From contig JACRCQ010000030.1 of NCBI GenBank assembly GCA_016218915.1, positions 248,001 through 312,000 of the forward strand: DNA of 64,000 nucleotides, given 5' to 3'. The notes under the pieces were generated by a model. That model was given only the letters and a program-made list of their open reading frames with translations, was not told the DNA's origin and did not search any database. Positions 28,084 through 36,530 of the stretch are shown piece by piece. The translations under genes and the position numbers were made by a program. Position 1 is the stretch's first letter. Every line of letters starts with the position of its first letter. The DNA is from Deltaproteobacteria bacterium (GTDB taxonomy: Bacteria > Myxococcota_A > Polyangia > Polyangiales > Polyangiaceae).

Positions 28084-28862
28084 GCGTAGGACAGGCCGGT
28101 ATCCCGAACGGCCATCAGGTCGTCGCGGGTTTCCACGCCTTCGGCCACGACGCGCGCGCCCAGATCGTGGCAGAGGCGCACGATCCAGGTCGCGAGCTGC
28201 TGCTGGCGAAGGTTGGTGGATATGCCCTGGATCATGCCGCGGTCGAGCTTGACGATGTCCGGCTGCAGGTCGGCGAGGATCCGCAGGTTGGAGTAGCCTG
28301 CACCGAAGTCGTCGATCGCCACCTTGATTCCAGCGCGTGCACGCAGCTCCTTGAGCACCGCTGAGCAGCGATCCACGTCAGCCACGGGCACCGCCTCGGT
28401 GAGCTCCACGTAGACCTCGTGGTCGTGGGCGAAGATCGGATCATCGGGGTGGACGAGGAAGCTCTCGTCGAGCTCGGTGGGGTGGACATTGACGAACAGG
28501 CGCTGCCCAGGGCACATCGGAACCGCGATCTCGCGGATCATGCGCCCGAGCTGCCCGCTGCAGTTCCAGTGGGCAGCGTCGTCGAAGAGCACCGGTGGCT
28601 GCTCGTACTCGGGCCAGCTGCACCGAACCAGCGCCTCCTGGGCATAGACGGAATCATCCGCGAGCTCGACGATCGGCTGAAAGACCACGTCGAGATCCTC
28701 GCTTGCGAGGACACGAACCGGGGAGGAGGAGGTGCCGACGGGCCAGGTCGAGGAGTTGGCAGTTCTCAGGGCAAGCCGTGAGATACGGGAGCGGGCAGCG
28801 CGATCGCCGTGGGGGGCGGAGGCGCTGAGGGATTGAAGCGTCCGCTCAGCCGCATGTTTCAT
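28005..28862 (-). CDS. EAL-domain cyclic-di-GMP phosphodiesterase
   Basis: About 285 residues, containing a stand-alone EAL domain (from ~60) with no GGDEF partner and no membrane segment. Active-site motifs are intact: QEAL (the EAL signature), NVHPTEL, ELTEAV, AIDDFGAGYSNL, KLDRGMI, VAEGVET and AQGFFLGRP. It should hydrolyse c-di-GMP to pGpG. The N-terminal ~50 residues are Ser/Arg-rich and uncharacterised. Start 28862 (MKHAAE) is preferred; 28892 is possible. Its 3' end overlaps obg. Confidence 0.88.
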   Translation of the reverse strand: MKHAAERTLQSLSASAPHGDRAARSRISRLALRTANSSTWPVGTSSSPVRVLASEDLDVVFQPIVELADDSVYAQEALVRCSWPEYEQPPVLFDDAAHWNCSGQLGRMIREIAVPMCPGQRLFVNVHPTELDESFLVHPDDPIFAHDHEVYVELTEAVPVADVDRCSAVLKELRARAGIKVAIDDFGAGYSNLRILADLQPDIVKLDRGMIQGISTNLRQQQLATWIVRLCHDLGARVVAEGVETRDDLMAVRDTGLSYAQGFFLGRPEALRSSSGVNRVPLRAR

Positions 28863-28877
28863 GCCGATCGCTATGAT

Positions 28878-28902
28878 GCACGATCGAATCAACCCATCGT
28901 GC
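28878..28902. promoter_or_regulatory. Inverted repeat upstream of the EAL gene
   Basis: GCACGAT and ATCGTGC arms separated by 11 bp lie 16 bp upstream of the EAL start codon in a locally A/T-rich region. The 25-bp dyad has the size of a dimeric repressor operator; the binding protein is unknown. Confidence 0.4.
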
Positions 28903-28978
28903 TTAATTGCAGGAGTCGTACGCTTTAATCAAACGCGCGCCGCGTCATGGCGCGCCAGCAGCTGCACGGGCAAGGGGC

Positions 28979-29716
28979 TCAGTACCATGTTCGGACGCGC
29001 ACCTCCGAAGCGGCGCCGACGGAGTTCTTCAGCTCATTCGGGTCGCTGCCGCGGAAGTGATAGGGGTAGACCACTGCTGGGCGGAACGCTTTGACGCACT
29101 CGGCAGCCTCGGCTGGGGGCATGGTGTACGGCAGGTTCATGCAGAGAAATGCGACGTCGATGTTCTTGAGCTCTCTCATCTCGGGCGTGCACTCGGTGTC
29201 GCCGGACACGTAGACGCGCTTGTCCCCGAAGGTGAAGACGTAGCCGTTGCCTCTGCCCTTGTCGTGGAAGAGCTCTCCTGGCGCAGGCCCCCTTTGCAGG
29301 TTGTACATGGGCACCGCGTCCACCGTGAAGCCGTCGAGCGACCTCGACTCTCCATTGCGGATCACCGTTACTCCCTGGAGCTTGTCTGCCACGGCCTGGG
29401 GGCCGATGAGCACCGTGGTCGGCGTGCGCAACCGTTCGATGGTCGACGGATCCAAGTGATCGGAATGGATGTCGGTCAGGAAGATGTGGGTCGCTTTGGG
29501 AAGGGCGTCGTAGGTACCGTCCTTGATCGGATCGAGATAGATCGCTTTGCCGGCCACACGGAGAAGCAGGGTTTCGTGGTGGATCGGCACGATTTCGACC
29601 GGTCCCTGCGAGGTCGCCAAGGTGTCCTGAGCCGTGGTCATAGGGCTGGAGCCTACCGCAGGCGGCGGCTTGCTGCATGCCAGTCCGAGCGAGAGAATCA
29701 GCAGCCAGCGTTTCAT
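28979..29716 (-). CDS. MBL-fold metallo-hydrolase lipoprotein (UlaG-like)
   Basis: A 245-residue secreted protein with a signal ending LSLGLAC (lipobox). The metal-binding motif appears as LTDIHSDHLD, and later the VSGDTE and YPYHF segments typical of the MBL/UlaG group are visible. It should be a periplasmic or outer-membrane-anchored hydrolase; the substrate is unknown. ATG 29716 is used; the frame extends upstream but only shadows the divergent deiminase-like gene. Confidence 0.83.
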   Translation of the reverse strand: MKRWLLILSLGLACSKPPPAVGSSPMTTAQDTLATSQGPVEIVPIHHETLLLRVAGKAIYLDPIKDGTYDALPKATHIFLTDIHSDHLDPSTIERLRTPTTVLIGPQAVADKLQGVTVIRNGESRSLDGFTVDAVPMYNLQRGPAPGELFHDKGRGNGYVFTFGDKRVYVSGDTECTPEMRELKNIDVAFLCMNLPYTMPPAEAAECVKAFRPAVVYPYHFRGSDPNELKNSVGAASEVRVRTWY

Positions 29717-29813
29717 GGCTGGGAGCATGGGGGGGAAGGGGGGGGGCGGCAACCCACCTTCGCTCGACGCTGGGGCGGGGAGGCGTGTATGTTGTGACCG
29801 AGGGGCTTGAAGC

Positions 29814-30770
29814 ATGAGTCGCGACGAGAGCACCGAGGTAGATCCCCTGGCTTCTGCGGCGTTTGGGGGGCCGCAATGGTCGCCGCGCGTTGCAGCTTCC
29901 CGGGAGGAGATGGGAACGCTCTGGCGCAAGTGTGGGGTGGACTCAGAGTCCGCAGCGCTACGAGCCGTGCTGCTGCACCGTCCGGGACGAGAGCTCGATT
30001 CGATCGAGAATCCTGATGCTGTCCAGATGCTGGCGACGATCGATGCCGAGCTGGCACGGCAGCAACACGCTTCGATGGCGCAGGCGTATCGGGACGCTGG
30101 CGTGAGCGTGCACCTGGTGGACCCAGAATCTACGCCGCCACCGAACCTCGTCTTCGTGGCAGATCTCATGTTCATGACGCCTGAGGGGGCGATCGTGGGG
30201 CGTCCTGCGTCGACGGTTCGAGCGGGCGAGGAGCGGTTCGTTGCGCGACGCCTCGCGGAGCTGGGGATTCCGATCCTCAGGACCGTGCACGGGCGAGGGA
30301 CCTTTGAAGGGGCGGACGCTGCGTGGCTCGATGCGAAGACCGTGCTTCTGGCGACCGGGCTGCGCACGAACACAGAGGGAGCCAACCAGGTTGCGTCGAC
30401 GTTGCGCGAGCTCGGGGTCGATGTCGAGGTGGTCGGCTTGCCTCACGGGGCGATGCACTTGATGGGGGTCCTTCGGTTTGCGGACCCGAAGCTTGCGATC
30501 GCATGGCCGGGTCGAGTTCCGTGGGCAGCGGTGGATGCGCTGAAGGCGCGGGGATACGAGGTGTTGTTCCTGCCGAGCGAGGTGAGCCCCGGGATGGCGT
30601 TGAACTTCGTGACGCTCGGTCCGCGCAGCATCCTGATGCCAGCGGACAACCCGATCACGCAGGCGTTCTACGAGCAAGCGGGGATTCAGGTCCGGAGCGT
30701 GCGGATCAACGAGCTGATCAAAGCTGCCGGTGGCGTGGCGTGCATGACCGGGGTGATCGAGCGGGGGTAG
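29814..30770 (+). CDS. Arginine-deiminase / amidinotransferase superfamily enzyme
   Basis: A 318-residue protein with the pentein fold of arginine deiminase, DDAH and amidinotransferases. The catalytic elements are FVADLMFM (acidic guanidinium site), TFEGADA, the HGAMHLMG histidine and the nucleophilic cysteine in GGVACMTG near the C-terminus. It should hydrolyse or transfer a guanidino group from arginine or methylarginine. ATG 29814 follows GAGGGG. The next gene begins 2 bp after its stop, so the two are translationally coupled. Confidence 0.88.
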   Translation: MSRDESTEVDPLASAAFGGPQWSPRVAASREEMGTLWRKCGVDSESAALRAVLLHRPGRELDSIENPDAVQMLATIDAELARQQHASMAQAYRDAGVSVHLVDPESTPPPNLVFVADLMFMTPEGAIVGRPASTVRAGEERFVARRLAELGIPILRTVHGRGTFEGADAAWLDAKTVLLATGLRTNTEGANQVASTLRELGVDVEVVGLPHGAMHLMGVLRFADPKLAIAWPGRVPWAAVDALKARGYEVLFLPSEVSPGMALNFVTLGPRSILMPADNPITQAFYEQAGIQVRSVRINELIKAAGGVACMTGVIERG

Positions 30771-30772
30771 GA

Positions 30773-32926
30773 ATGGCCCCACAGCGTTGGACGGCATGGA
30801 TCGTCTGCTCGTTGCTCGTCTCCGCGTGGGCATGCGGTGGGGCCGTTCAAGGCGATGATCAGACCGCTGCCGCTGGTTCTGCTCCGACCGATGCATCGGA
30901 CGTGTCCGCCGAAGCCGGCGCAGGGGGAGGAGCGGACGCGGGCGGCGAATTGGAGTCAACCGACGGCGGTGCTCCCCTTTGCATCGCGGATGAAAAGGCC
31001 TGCGATGGGAACGTGCCGCTCGCGTGCAATGCCAAGGGCGAATGGGTCAAGCTCGAGCCTTGCGGTGCTCCAACGCCTGTGTGCCGCAACGGCGAGTGTG
31101 CGATTGAACCCATATGCGGCGAGCAGGGATGGTGCTGGGAGAGCTCGGCTCCGATCGGCGTCCGACTGCTGAGCGTGCATGGGTTTGCGTCGGATGACGT
31201 GTGGGCTGTGGGTCAGGCAGGAGCGATCGTCCACTGGGACGGCGTGCGCTGGAAGGAGCTGCTGAGCCCGACCACAGCGACACTCTTCGAGATTTACGGG
31301 GTTGCGCCGGACGACTTCTGGGTCGCAGGCGTTCATCCGAGCACAAAGCCGCCGGGTGGCGGCGGCTTGTACGTGCTGCTCCATTGGGATGGAGGCACCT
31401 GGACCCAAGTCCCGTCGCCTGCACCTCGCTTGGCCGCGATCTGGGGGGCAACCCACGACGATTTGTGGGGAGTGTACGGCCAGGTAGTGGGCATGAATCC
31501 GAACGACCAATCGCTCTATGGGTACGTCTACCACTTCGATGGAGCGACATGGACCAAGACCAAGTCGTATGAGGATCGGACGGTCGTAGATGTGTGGGGA
31601 ACTGCTGCCGACAACATCTGGGCAGTGGGGCGCGGAGGTATTGCCCTGCATTTCGATGGGATCAGCTGGAACGACGTCAACCCGGGAGTGTCATCGCGGC
31701 TCAGCGCCGTGTGGGCGTCGTCGATGGACGATGTCTGGATGGTGGGTGAAGACGGCGTGACAACCCACAACGACGGCAAGTCCTGGGCAGCGCCTGCCGC
31801 GGCCACGACGGAGGATCTGAGCGCAGTGTGGAGCGGGTCGCCGGGCGAAGCATGGGCGAGCACGTACACCCCCGCCTACGGGAAGCCGGGCGAGCTGCTG
31901 CGATGGAACGGCTCGGCGTGGACAGCAAACCCGAGCGGCTTCCTGATCGCCGGATTCTGGGGCGTGTCGGCTGACGATGCCTGGGCGGTCGGCGACGGGA
32001 TCGCGCATCTTCACGGCGGAATGTGGACCGGTGCTTCGGCTTCTGTGGTCGAAACCTACACGGCATTGAGCGATGTCTGGGGAAGCGGACCTGACGACGT
32101 CTGGGCAGTCGGGCCGGCCATCGACTGCAAGAACCCCCCTTACTGTCTGTCGGGGTTCTCGCAGCAGGACCTGCTCCTGCACTGGAACGGCGAGAGTTGG
32201 ACGCACGTGCTCAGTGGTACCGAGCAGATGCTCACGGCAGTGCACGGGAGCTCATCGACCGACGTGTGGGCCGTGGGAAACGTCGTGCTGCATTGGAATG
32301 GGAGCGCGTGGTCGCAGCAAGCGCTGCCATTCGCGGGCCGATGGCAGGATGTGTGGGCACACACCCCATCCGACGTGTGGATCGCGGGCTGGGTTCCGTC
32401 CGCGGATAGCGGCTATCCCGGGCAGATTGCGCACTGGGATGGAAACACATGGAGCGTCTCGTGGTCTGCGCCGAATACATCGGTTCAGTCGATATGGGGC
32501 ACAGGCGCCGACGACACCTGGGCCCTCGTGGACGAGGCGATCATGCATTGGGACGGCCAGGTCTGGACGAGCACCCCGTCGCCGTACTTGGTAGCGCTCA
32601 CGGGAACCTCTGCGAACGACGTGTGGGCGGTCGGAAATGAGATCCTACACTGGGATGGCACTGCGTGGACAAGCGTGGAATCGGGGATGGCGGGGCGCAC
32701 GGTCGCAGCGACTGCAGTGTCTCCTGACGATGTCTGGGCGATCGCTAGGCTCGACCTGGGTGGGTGGCTCGAGCATCCGAGCGTACTCGTCCACTGGGAT
32801 GGCACCTCGTGGTCACAGCTCACTGGAATCGGCGCGGGAACTTTGAATGGGATCTGGGGCGCGTCCAAGAACGAAACGTGGGCCGTAGGCGCACGCGGGA
32901 ACATCCTGCACCGACGCGTGAAGTGA
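30773..32926 (+). CDS. Lipoprotein with 14 DDVWAVG-type beta-propeller repeats
   Basis: A 717-residue protein. The signal ends SAWAC (Cys21). An Ala/Gly/Asp-rich linker follows, then a short Cys-rich module (residues ~65-125; CIADEKACDG, CRNGEC). The rest is about fourteen 40-45-residue repeats, each with a DDVWAVG-like turn and an HWDG or HWNG strand ending in W. Fourteen blades would suit two seven-bladed propellers. Surface propellers usually bind carbohydrate or protein. The gene is coupled to the deiminase-like gene (3-bp gap). The true start is ATG 30773; a frame open from 30323 only shadows that gene. Confidence 0.85.
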   Translation: MAPQRWTAWIVCSLLVSAWACGGAVQGDDQTAAAGSAPTDASDVSAEAGAGGGADAGGELESTDGGAPLCIADEKACDGNVPLACNAKGEWVKLEPCGAPTPVCRNGECAIEPICGEQGWCWESSAPIGVRLLSVHGFASDDVWAVGQAGAIVHWDGVRWKELLSPTTATLFEIYGVAPDDFWVAGVHPSTKPPGGGGLYVLLHWDGGTWTQVPSPAPRLAAIWGATHDDLWGVYGQVVGMNPNDQSLYGYVYHFDGATWTKTKSYEDRTVVDVWGTAADNIWAVGRGGIALHFDGISWNDVNPGVSSRLSAVWASSMDDVWMVGEDGVTTHNDGKSWAAPAAATTEDLSAVWSGSPGEAWASTYTPAYGKPGELLRWNGSAWTANPSGFLIAGFWGVSADDAWAVGDGIAHLHGGMWTGASASVVETYTALSDVWGSGPDDVWAVGPAIDCKNPPYCLSGFSQQDLLLHWNGESWTHVLSGTEQMLTAVHGSSSTDVWAVGNVVLHWNGSAWSQQALPFAGRWQDVWAHTPSDVWIAGWVPSADSGYPGQIAHWDGNTWSVSWSAPNTSVQSIWGTGADDTWALVDEAIMHWDGQVWTSTPSPYLVALTGTSANDVWAVGNEILHWDGTAWTSVESGMAGRTVAATAVSPDDVWAIARLDLGGWLEHPSVLVHWDGTSWSQLTGIGAGTLNGIWGASKNETWAVGARGNILHRRVK

Positions 32927-33019
32927 TCGGGGCTCATCGCGCGACGATTGTCGTGCGGGGACGACTCCGCTTCGCTCGTCCACGATTGACCGGTGCTCGC
33001 ATTCAGACATATTCATCCC

Positions 33020-33274
33020 GTGCCGACCACAGTCCGCATACCTCGACCGCTGCTCGACCTTGCTGACGCCCGCGCGAAGGCGCTTCGCATCAGCCGCAAC
33101 CGGCTGATCGTGGAGGCGCTCGAAGCGCGCCTGCAGGCGCGGGATCAGTGGCCCCCCGAGTTCATCCGCATGCTGACCGAGCCCTCGGCCCCGGGCGTGG
33201 TCCAAGCCGCCGAAGAAATGAACGAGGCAATCCACAAGCACCGCCGCAGCCGCAGAAAGTCGCTTGCGTTGTGA
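33020..33274 (+). CDS. Ribbon-helix-helix (CopG/Arc-like) protein
   Basis: 84 residues from GTG 33020. The N-terminus has the ribbon-helix-helix pattern: a TTVRIP strand, LLDLADARAKAL, then ISRNRLIVEALEARL. The C-terminus is a charged helical tail (HRRSRRKS) like a toxin-binding region. It could be an antitoxin or autoregulator, but no toxin-like ORF follows. Assignment is by pattern only. Confidence 0.6.
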   Translation: MPTTVRIPRPLLDLADARAKALRISRNRLIVEALEARLQARDQWPPEFIRMLTEPSAPGVVQAAEEMNEAIHKHRRSRRKSLAL

Positions 33275-33360
33275 AAGCCGCGTGCGCGGGCTGCGACTCG
33301 AGGATTGGACCCGGGCTCCCTGAGCTGGCTGGGTCGGGAGGCGGGCCGCCCCACGATTTT

Positions 33361-33381
33361 GAGGTGCCAGATGGGCACCTC
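33361..33381. other. Perfect hairpin in a 248-bp gap
   Basis: GAGGTGCC-AGATG-GGCACCTC with an 8-bp stem. Neither side carries a convincing T-run in the reading direction, so it is probably a structured element or binding site rather than an intrinsic terminator. The rest of 33275-33522 shows nothing recognisable. Confidence 0.4.
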
Positions 33382-33522
33382 AAGACGTCAGAAGGCTCGA
33401 CCCGTTGCATCCGGACGGGCCGCCCTTGGGGGCTCGCCTTGCCGTGCTAGACTACCCCCGACCGGTGCGATCCAAGGATCGTGCCGCCTTGCGTTTCGAT
33501 GATACGTGCTACACGGGAACGG

Positions 33523-35352
33523 ATGATGGCAACCGACGCAGGCAGGTTCCACGAGCTGTTCGAGCGATGGGCGAGACGGGTGCGAACCCGGATGATCGTG
33601 CGTCAGGCGTTGACCTGGACCGCGCTTGGCCTGCTCGTGGGCTCGCTCGCTGCGCTTGCCCTGTGGAAGACCCACCAGGGGGCGCTGCGTCCGTGGATGG
33701 GAGCTGTTGGCCTCGTGGGCCTGGCCGCAGGCGCGATCATCGGAGCCCGCAGGCGCTGGACCGACATGGATGTGGCCCTGTACCTCGACGGACGCCTGGA
33801 CACCGACGAGGTGATCACCACCGCGGTGCAGATGCGCAACGAGGCGGAAGCTGACGACGAGGCGCGCGCCGTGGTCGTACGTCAAGCCGCAGATGCCCTC
33901 GAAAAGGCTGATCCGAAGAAGGTGCGCCCTCCGATCTTCGTGGGCGACCACCTGCTGATCCCGATCGCTGTCGCTGCCATCGTGCTGGTTGCGCGCATGC
34001 CCATGCCGGTCCGCCCGCTGCCAGCCGCTCCGCCGGGCTCAGACAAGGTGCAGCTCGCCCAGGTGGAAGGGCTGGAGAAGATGGCTGCACTCGGAGCGCT
34101 CAGCACGCCTGACGAAGCGCAGCGAGAGCGCCTCAAGCAGCTCGCGGAGCGCGCCAAGAACCTGCGCGAAAAGCTTCGCGACGGCATGGAGCGGCGCGAG
34201 GCTCTGAGCGAGATCGCCAAGCTCAAGGACGACGTAGCAGCCGAGCGTTTGAGCCTGGGCGATGCCGAAAGGCGTGAGGGGCTCGAGGCTGCGCAAGGGC
34301 AGCTCGCCAAGGAGCCGTCGCTCAAGGATGCAGCCAAGGCGCTGGGCGATCGCGATTTGACCCGCTTCGACGAAGAGATGCAGAAGCTCGCCAACAGCCA
34401 GGAGAAGGCGGATCGCGAGCGCGCGAAGAAGGCTCTCGAGGAAGCGGCGGACGCTGCGAAGAAGAACGGTGCCCCGGATGTGGCCCGCGCGCTCGAAGAG
34501 GAGAAGAAGCTCCTGGAGGAGCGGAGCAAGCGCAACGACGCGCTCAAGGATCTGGCCGAAGGCTTTGGCAAGGACGCCCCTGAGGACCTGAAGAAGGACC
34601 TGGAGGAGATGGCTGAAGGCGGCACGGACAAGGATTCGCGCAAGCTCGCCAAGGACTTGGGGGATGCGCTGGAGAAGCTCACGCCCGAGGAGCGCAAGCG
34701 TCTGGGCGAGAAGCTTCGCGAAAAAGCCGAGAAGGGCGGCATGGCTCCGATGGACAAGGAGCGGCTCAAGGATCTCGCCAAGAAGCTGGCCACGCCCGAG
34801 GGGCAGAAACAGCTCGAGGAAGAGCTTCGCAAGATGGCCAACGAGGACACCGAGAGCGAGGAGTCCAAGAAGCAGGGAGCCCTCGAAGAAGGGGAAAAAG
34901 GCCTGGGCGAAGCTGAGAAGCAACTGGGAGGCGGGGCGTGTCCCATGCCCATGCCCATCCCCGGAGGCCAGCAACCTGGCGGCCCCCCTGGAGGCGACAA
35001 GGGCGAAAAGAACGGTCCACCCGGCTCTGGCAAGAGCCCGCCCGGCAAGGCCGATGGCGACCCGGGTGGTCCTGGAAGCCACCACGACACGGGCAAGGGA
35101 GATCACAAGGGCGGCCAGACGCCGGAGATCGACTCCAAGGGATTCCGGTCCCGTGCGAGCGGCAAGATCAACTCAGGGGCGCCCATGCCAGGCGCGGTTT
35201 CAGGTCGAACGACCGGCAAGCCCGGGGACACGGCGAAGCTTCGCGGAACAGGTGCGCTGGGTGAGGTGGGCCCGTCCGAGATCGGCGGAGTCGAGCGCTC
35301 GGACATCCCGGAGGAGTACCGCGAGCAGGTGGGGCGCTACTTCAGCCCATAA
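33523..35352 (+). CDS. Two-TM, long coiled-coil protein (DUF4175-like)
   Basis: A 609-residue protein. Two membrane helices lie near the N-terminus (residues ~30-75) and one around 145-165. A charged Lys/Glu/Ala coiled-coil region follows (about 190-460), then a Pro/Gly-rich segment. The C-terminus reads IPEEYREQVGRYFSP, a conserved ending in the DUF4175-type partners of MoxR/DUF58 operons. It is the first gene of the 33523-42413 operon and probably scaffolds the complex at the inner membrane. ATG 33523 is chosen; ATG 33526 is equally possible. Confidence 0.75.
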   Translation: MMATDAGRFHELFERWARRVRTRMIVRQALTWTALGLLVGSLAALALWKTHQGALRPWMGAVGLVGLAAGAIIGARRRWTDMDVALYLDGRLDTDEVITTAVQMRNEAEADDEARAVVVRQAADALEKADPKKVRPPIFVGDHLLIPIAVAAIVLVARMPMPVRPLPAAPPGSDKVQLAQVEGLEKMAALGALSTPDEAQRERLKQLAERAKNLREKLRDGMERREALSEIAKLKDDVAAERLSLGDAERREGLEAAQGQLAKEPSLKDAAKALGDRDLTRFDEEMQKLANSQEKADRERAKKALEEAADAAKKNGAPDVARALEEEKKLLEERSKRNDALKDLAEGFGKDAPEDLKKDLEEMAEGGTDKDSRKLAKDLGDALEKLTPEERKRLGEKLREKAEKGGMAPMDKERLKDLAKKLATPEGQKQLEEELRKMANEDTESEESKKQGALEEGEKGLGEAEKQLGGGACPMPMPIPGGQQPGGPPGGDKGEKNGPPGSGKSPPGKADGDPGGPGSHHDTGKGDHKGGQTPEIDSKGFRSRASGKINSGAPMPGAVSGRTTGKPGDTAKLRGTGALGEVGPSEIGGVERSDIPEEYREQVGRYFSP

Positions 35353-35497
35353 GACAAGGCCTGGAATCGCGAAGGGCACTGTCCGGGGAGGACAACAGCC
35401 CGCAAGCGCGGTATGGGGCTTGTAGCCCGACGGTCCGGATGCAACCCGCACCCCGTGCCTGCCAGGCTTCACTCCCTGTCCCATTCGAGGTTGCTGC

Positions 35498-36529
35498 ATG
35501 GCGGAACCATCGTCATTCGAAGCCCGGCTCACGCAGGCGGCTGAGATCAGCACAAGGCTCAAGAAGGCCATCGGAACCGTGCTCGTCGGCCAGGCAGTCG
35601 TGGTCGACCAGGTCCTGTGGGGGATCATCGCCGGCGGCCATGTCCTGCTCGAAGGAGCGCCGGGCCTGGGCAAGACCCTGCTCGTCCGTACGCTGGCGAG
35701 CTGCCTCGACCTGCAGTTCTCCCGCATCCAGTTCACGCCGGACCTGATGCCGAGCGACGTGATCGGCACGAACATGCTGGCCATGGAACAGGCGGGCGGA
35801 GCCCGATCCTTCACGCTTCACAAGGGACCGATCTTTGGACAGGTCATCCTGGCGGACGAGATCAACCGCGCGACGCCCAAGACCCAGAGCGCCCTTCTGG
35901 AAGCCATGCAGGAGCACGCGGTCACGATCGCTGGAAAACGGCATGTCCTCGACGAGCCGTTCTTCGTGCTCGCGACCGAGAACCCCATCGAGATGGAGGG
36001 GACGTATCCTCTGCCTGAAGCGCAGCTCGACCGCTTCCTGCTCAAGGTCATGGTGCCGAACCCGACCGAGGACGAGCTGACCGAGATCCTGCAGCGTACG
36101 ACCGGCCACGAGATGAAGCCGCCGGAGAAGGTGCTGGCGCGAGAGGAAGTCCTGGAGCTGCGGTCGCTGTGCCGCGACGTTGCCGTGGCAGAGCCTGTGA
36201 TGCGATTTGCCGCCCGGTTCGTGGGTGCGAGCGAGCCTGGGCGCAAGGAGTCGCCGGAGCTGATTCGAAAGGCGCTGCGATACGGCGCTGGAGTGCGAGG
36301 TGCGCAATCGCTGATCCTGTGCGCCAAGGCGGTCGCGATGCTGGAAGGCCGTGCGCACGTCTCGTTCAGCGACGTGCAGAACGTCGCGATGCCGGCTCTC
36401 AGGCACAGGCTGATTCGATCGTTCGAGGGCGAAGCGGACGGGATCACGACGGATCAGGTCGTAGCGGAGCTGGTCAAGACGGTGCCGACGCGACCCGAGG
36501 CGGTCGAAGCAGCGGTGAAGAAGGGTTGA
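35498..36529 (+). CDS. moxR: MoxR-type AAA+ ATPase
   Basis: A 343-residue AAA+ chaperone-like ATPase with Walker A GAPGLGKT, Walker B VILADEINRA, the sensor segment LATENPIE, and GTYPLPEAQLDRF. MoxR proteins act with DUF58/vWA proteins to insert cofactors or remodel envelope proteins. It lies 145 bp after the coiled-coil gene, and its TGA ends 1 bp before the ATG of the next gene, so they are co-translated. It is strongly associated with the DUF58 gene at 41541. Confidence 0.92.
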   Translation: MAEPSSFEARLTQAAEISTRLKKAIGTVLVGQAVVVDQVLWGIIAGGHVLLEGAPGLGKTLLVRTLASCLDLQFSRIQFTPDLMPSDVIGTNMLAMEQAGGARSFTLHKGPIFGQVILADEINRATPKTQSALLEAMQEHAVTIAGKRHVLDEPFFVLATENPIEMEGTYPLPEAQLDRFLLKVMVPNPTEDELTEILQRTTGHEMKPPEKVLAREEVLELRSLCRDVAVAEPVMRFAARFVGASEPGRKESPELIRKALRYGAGVRGAQSLILCAKAVAMLEGRAHVSFSDVQNVAMPALRHRLIRSFEGEADGITTDQVVAELVKTVPTRPEAVEAAVKKG

Positions 36530-36530
36530 G

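Noticed and set aside
30323..30772. Long 5' extension of the propeller gene
   Set aside because: Overlaps the deiminase-like gene in another frame; the signal peptide starts at 30773.
33148..33450. Toxin partner for the RHH protein at 33020
   Set aside because: The overlapping frame has biased composition, no toxin motif and no good start.
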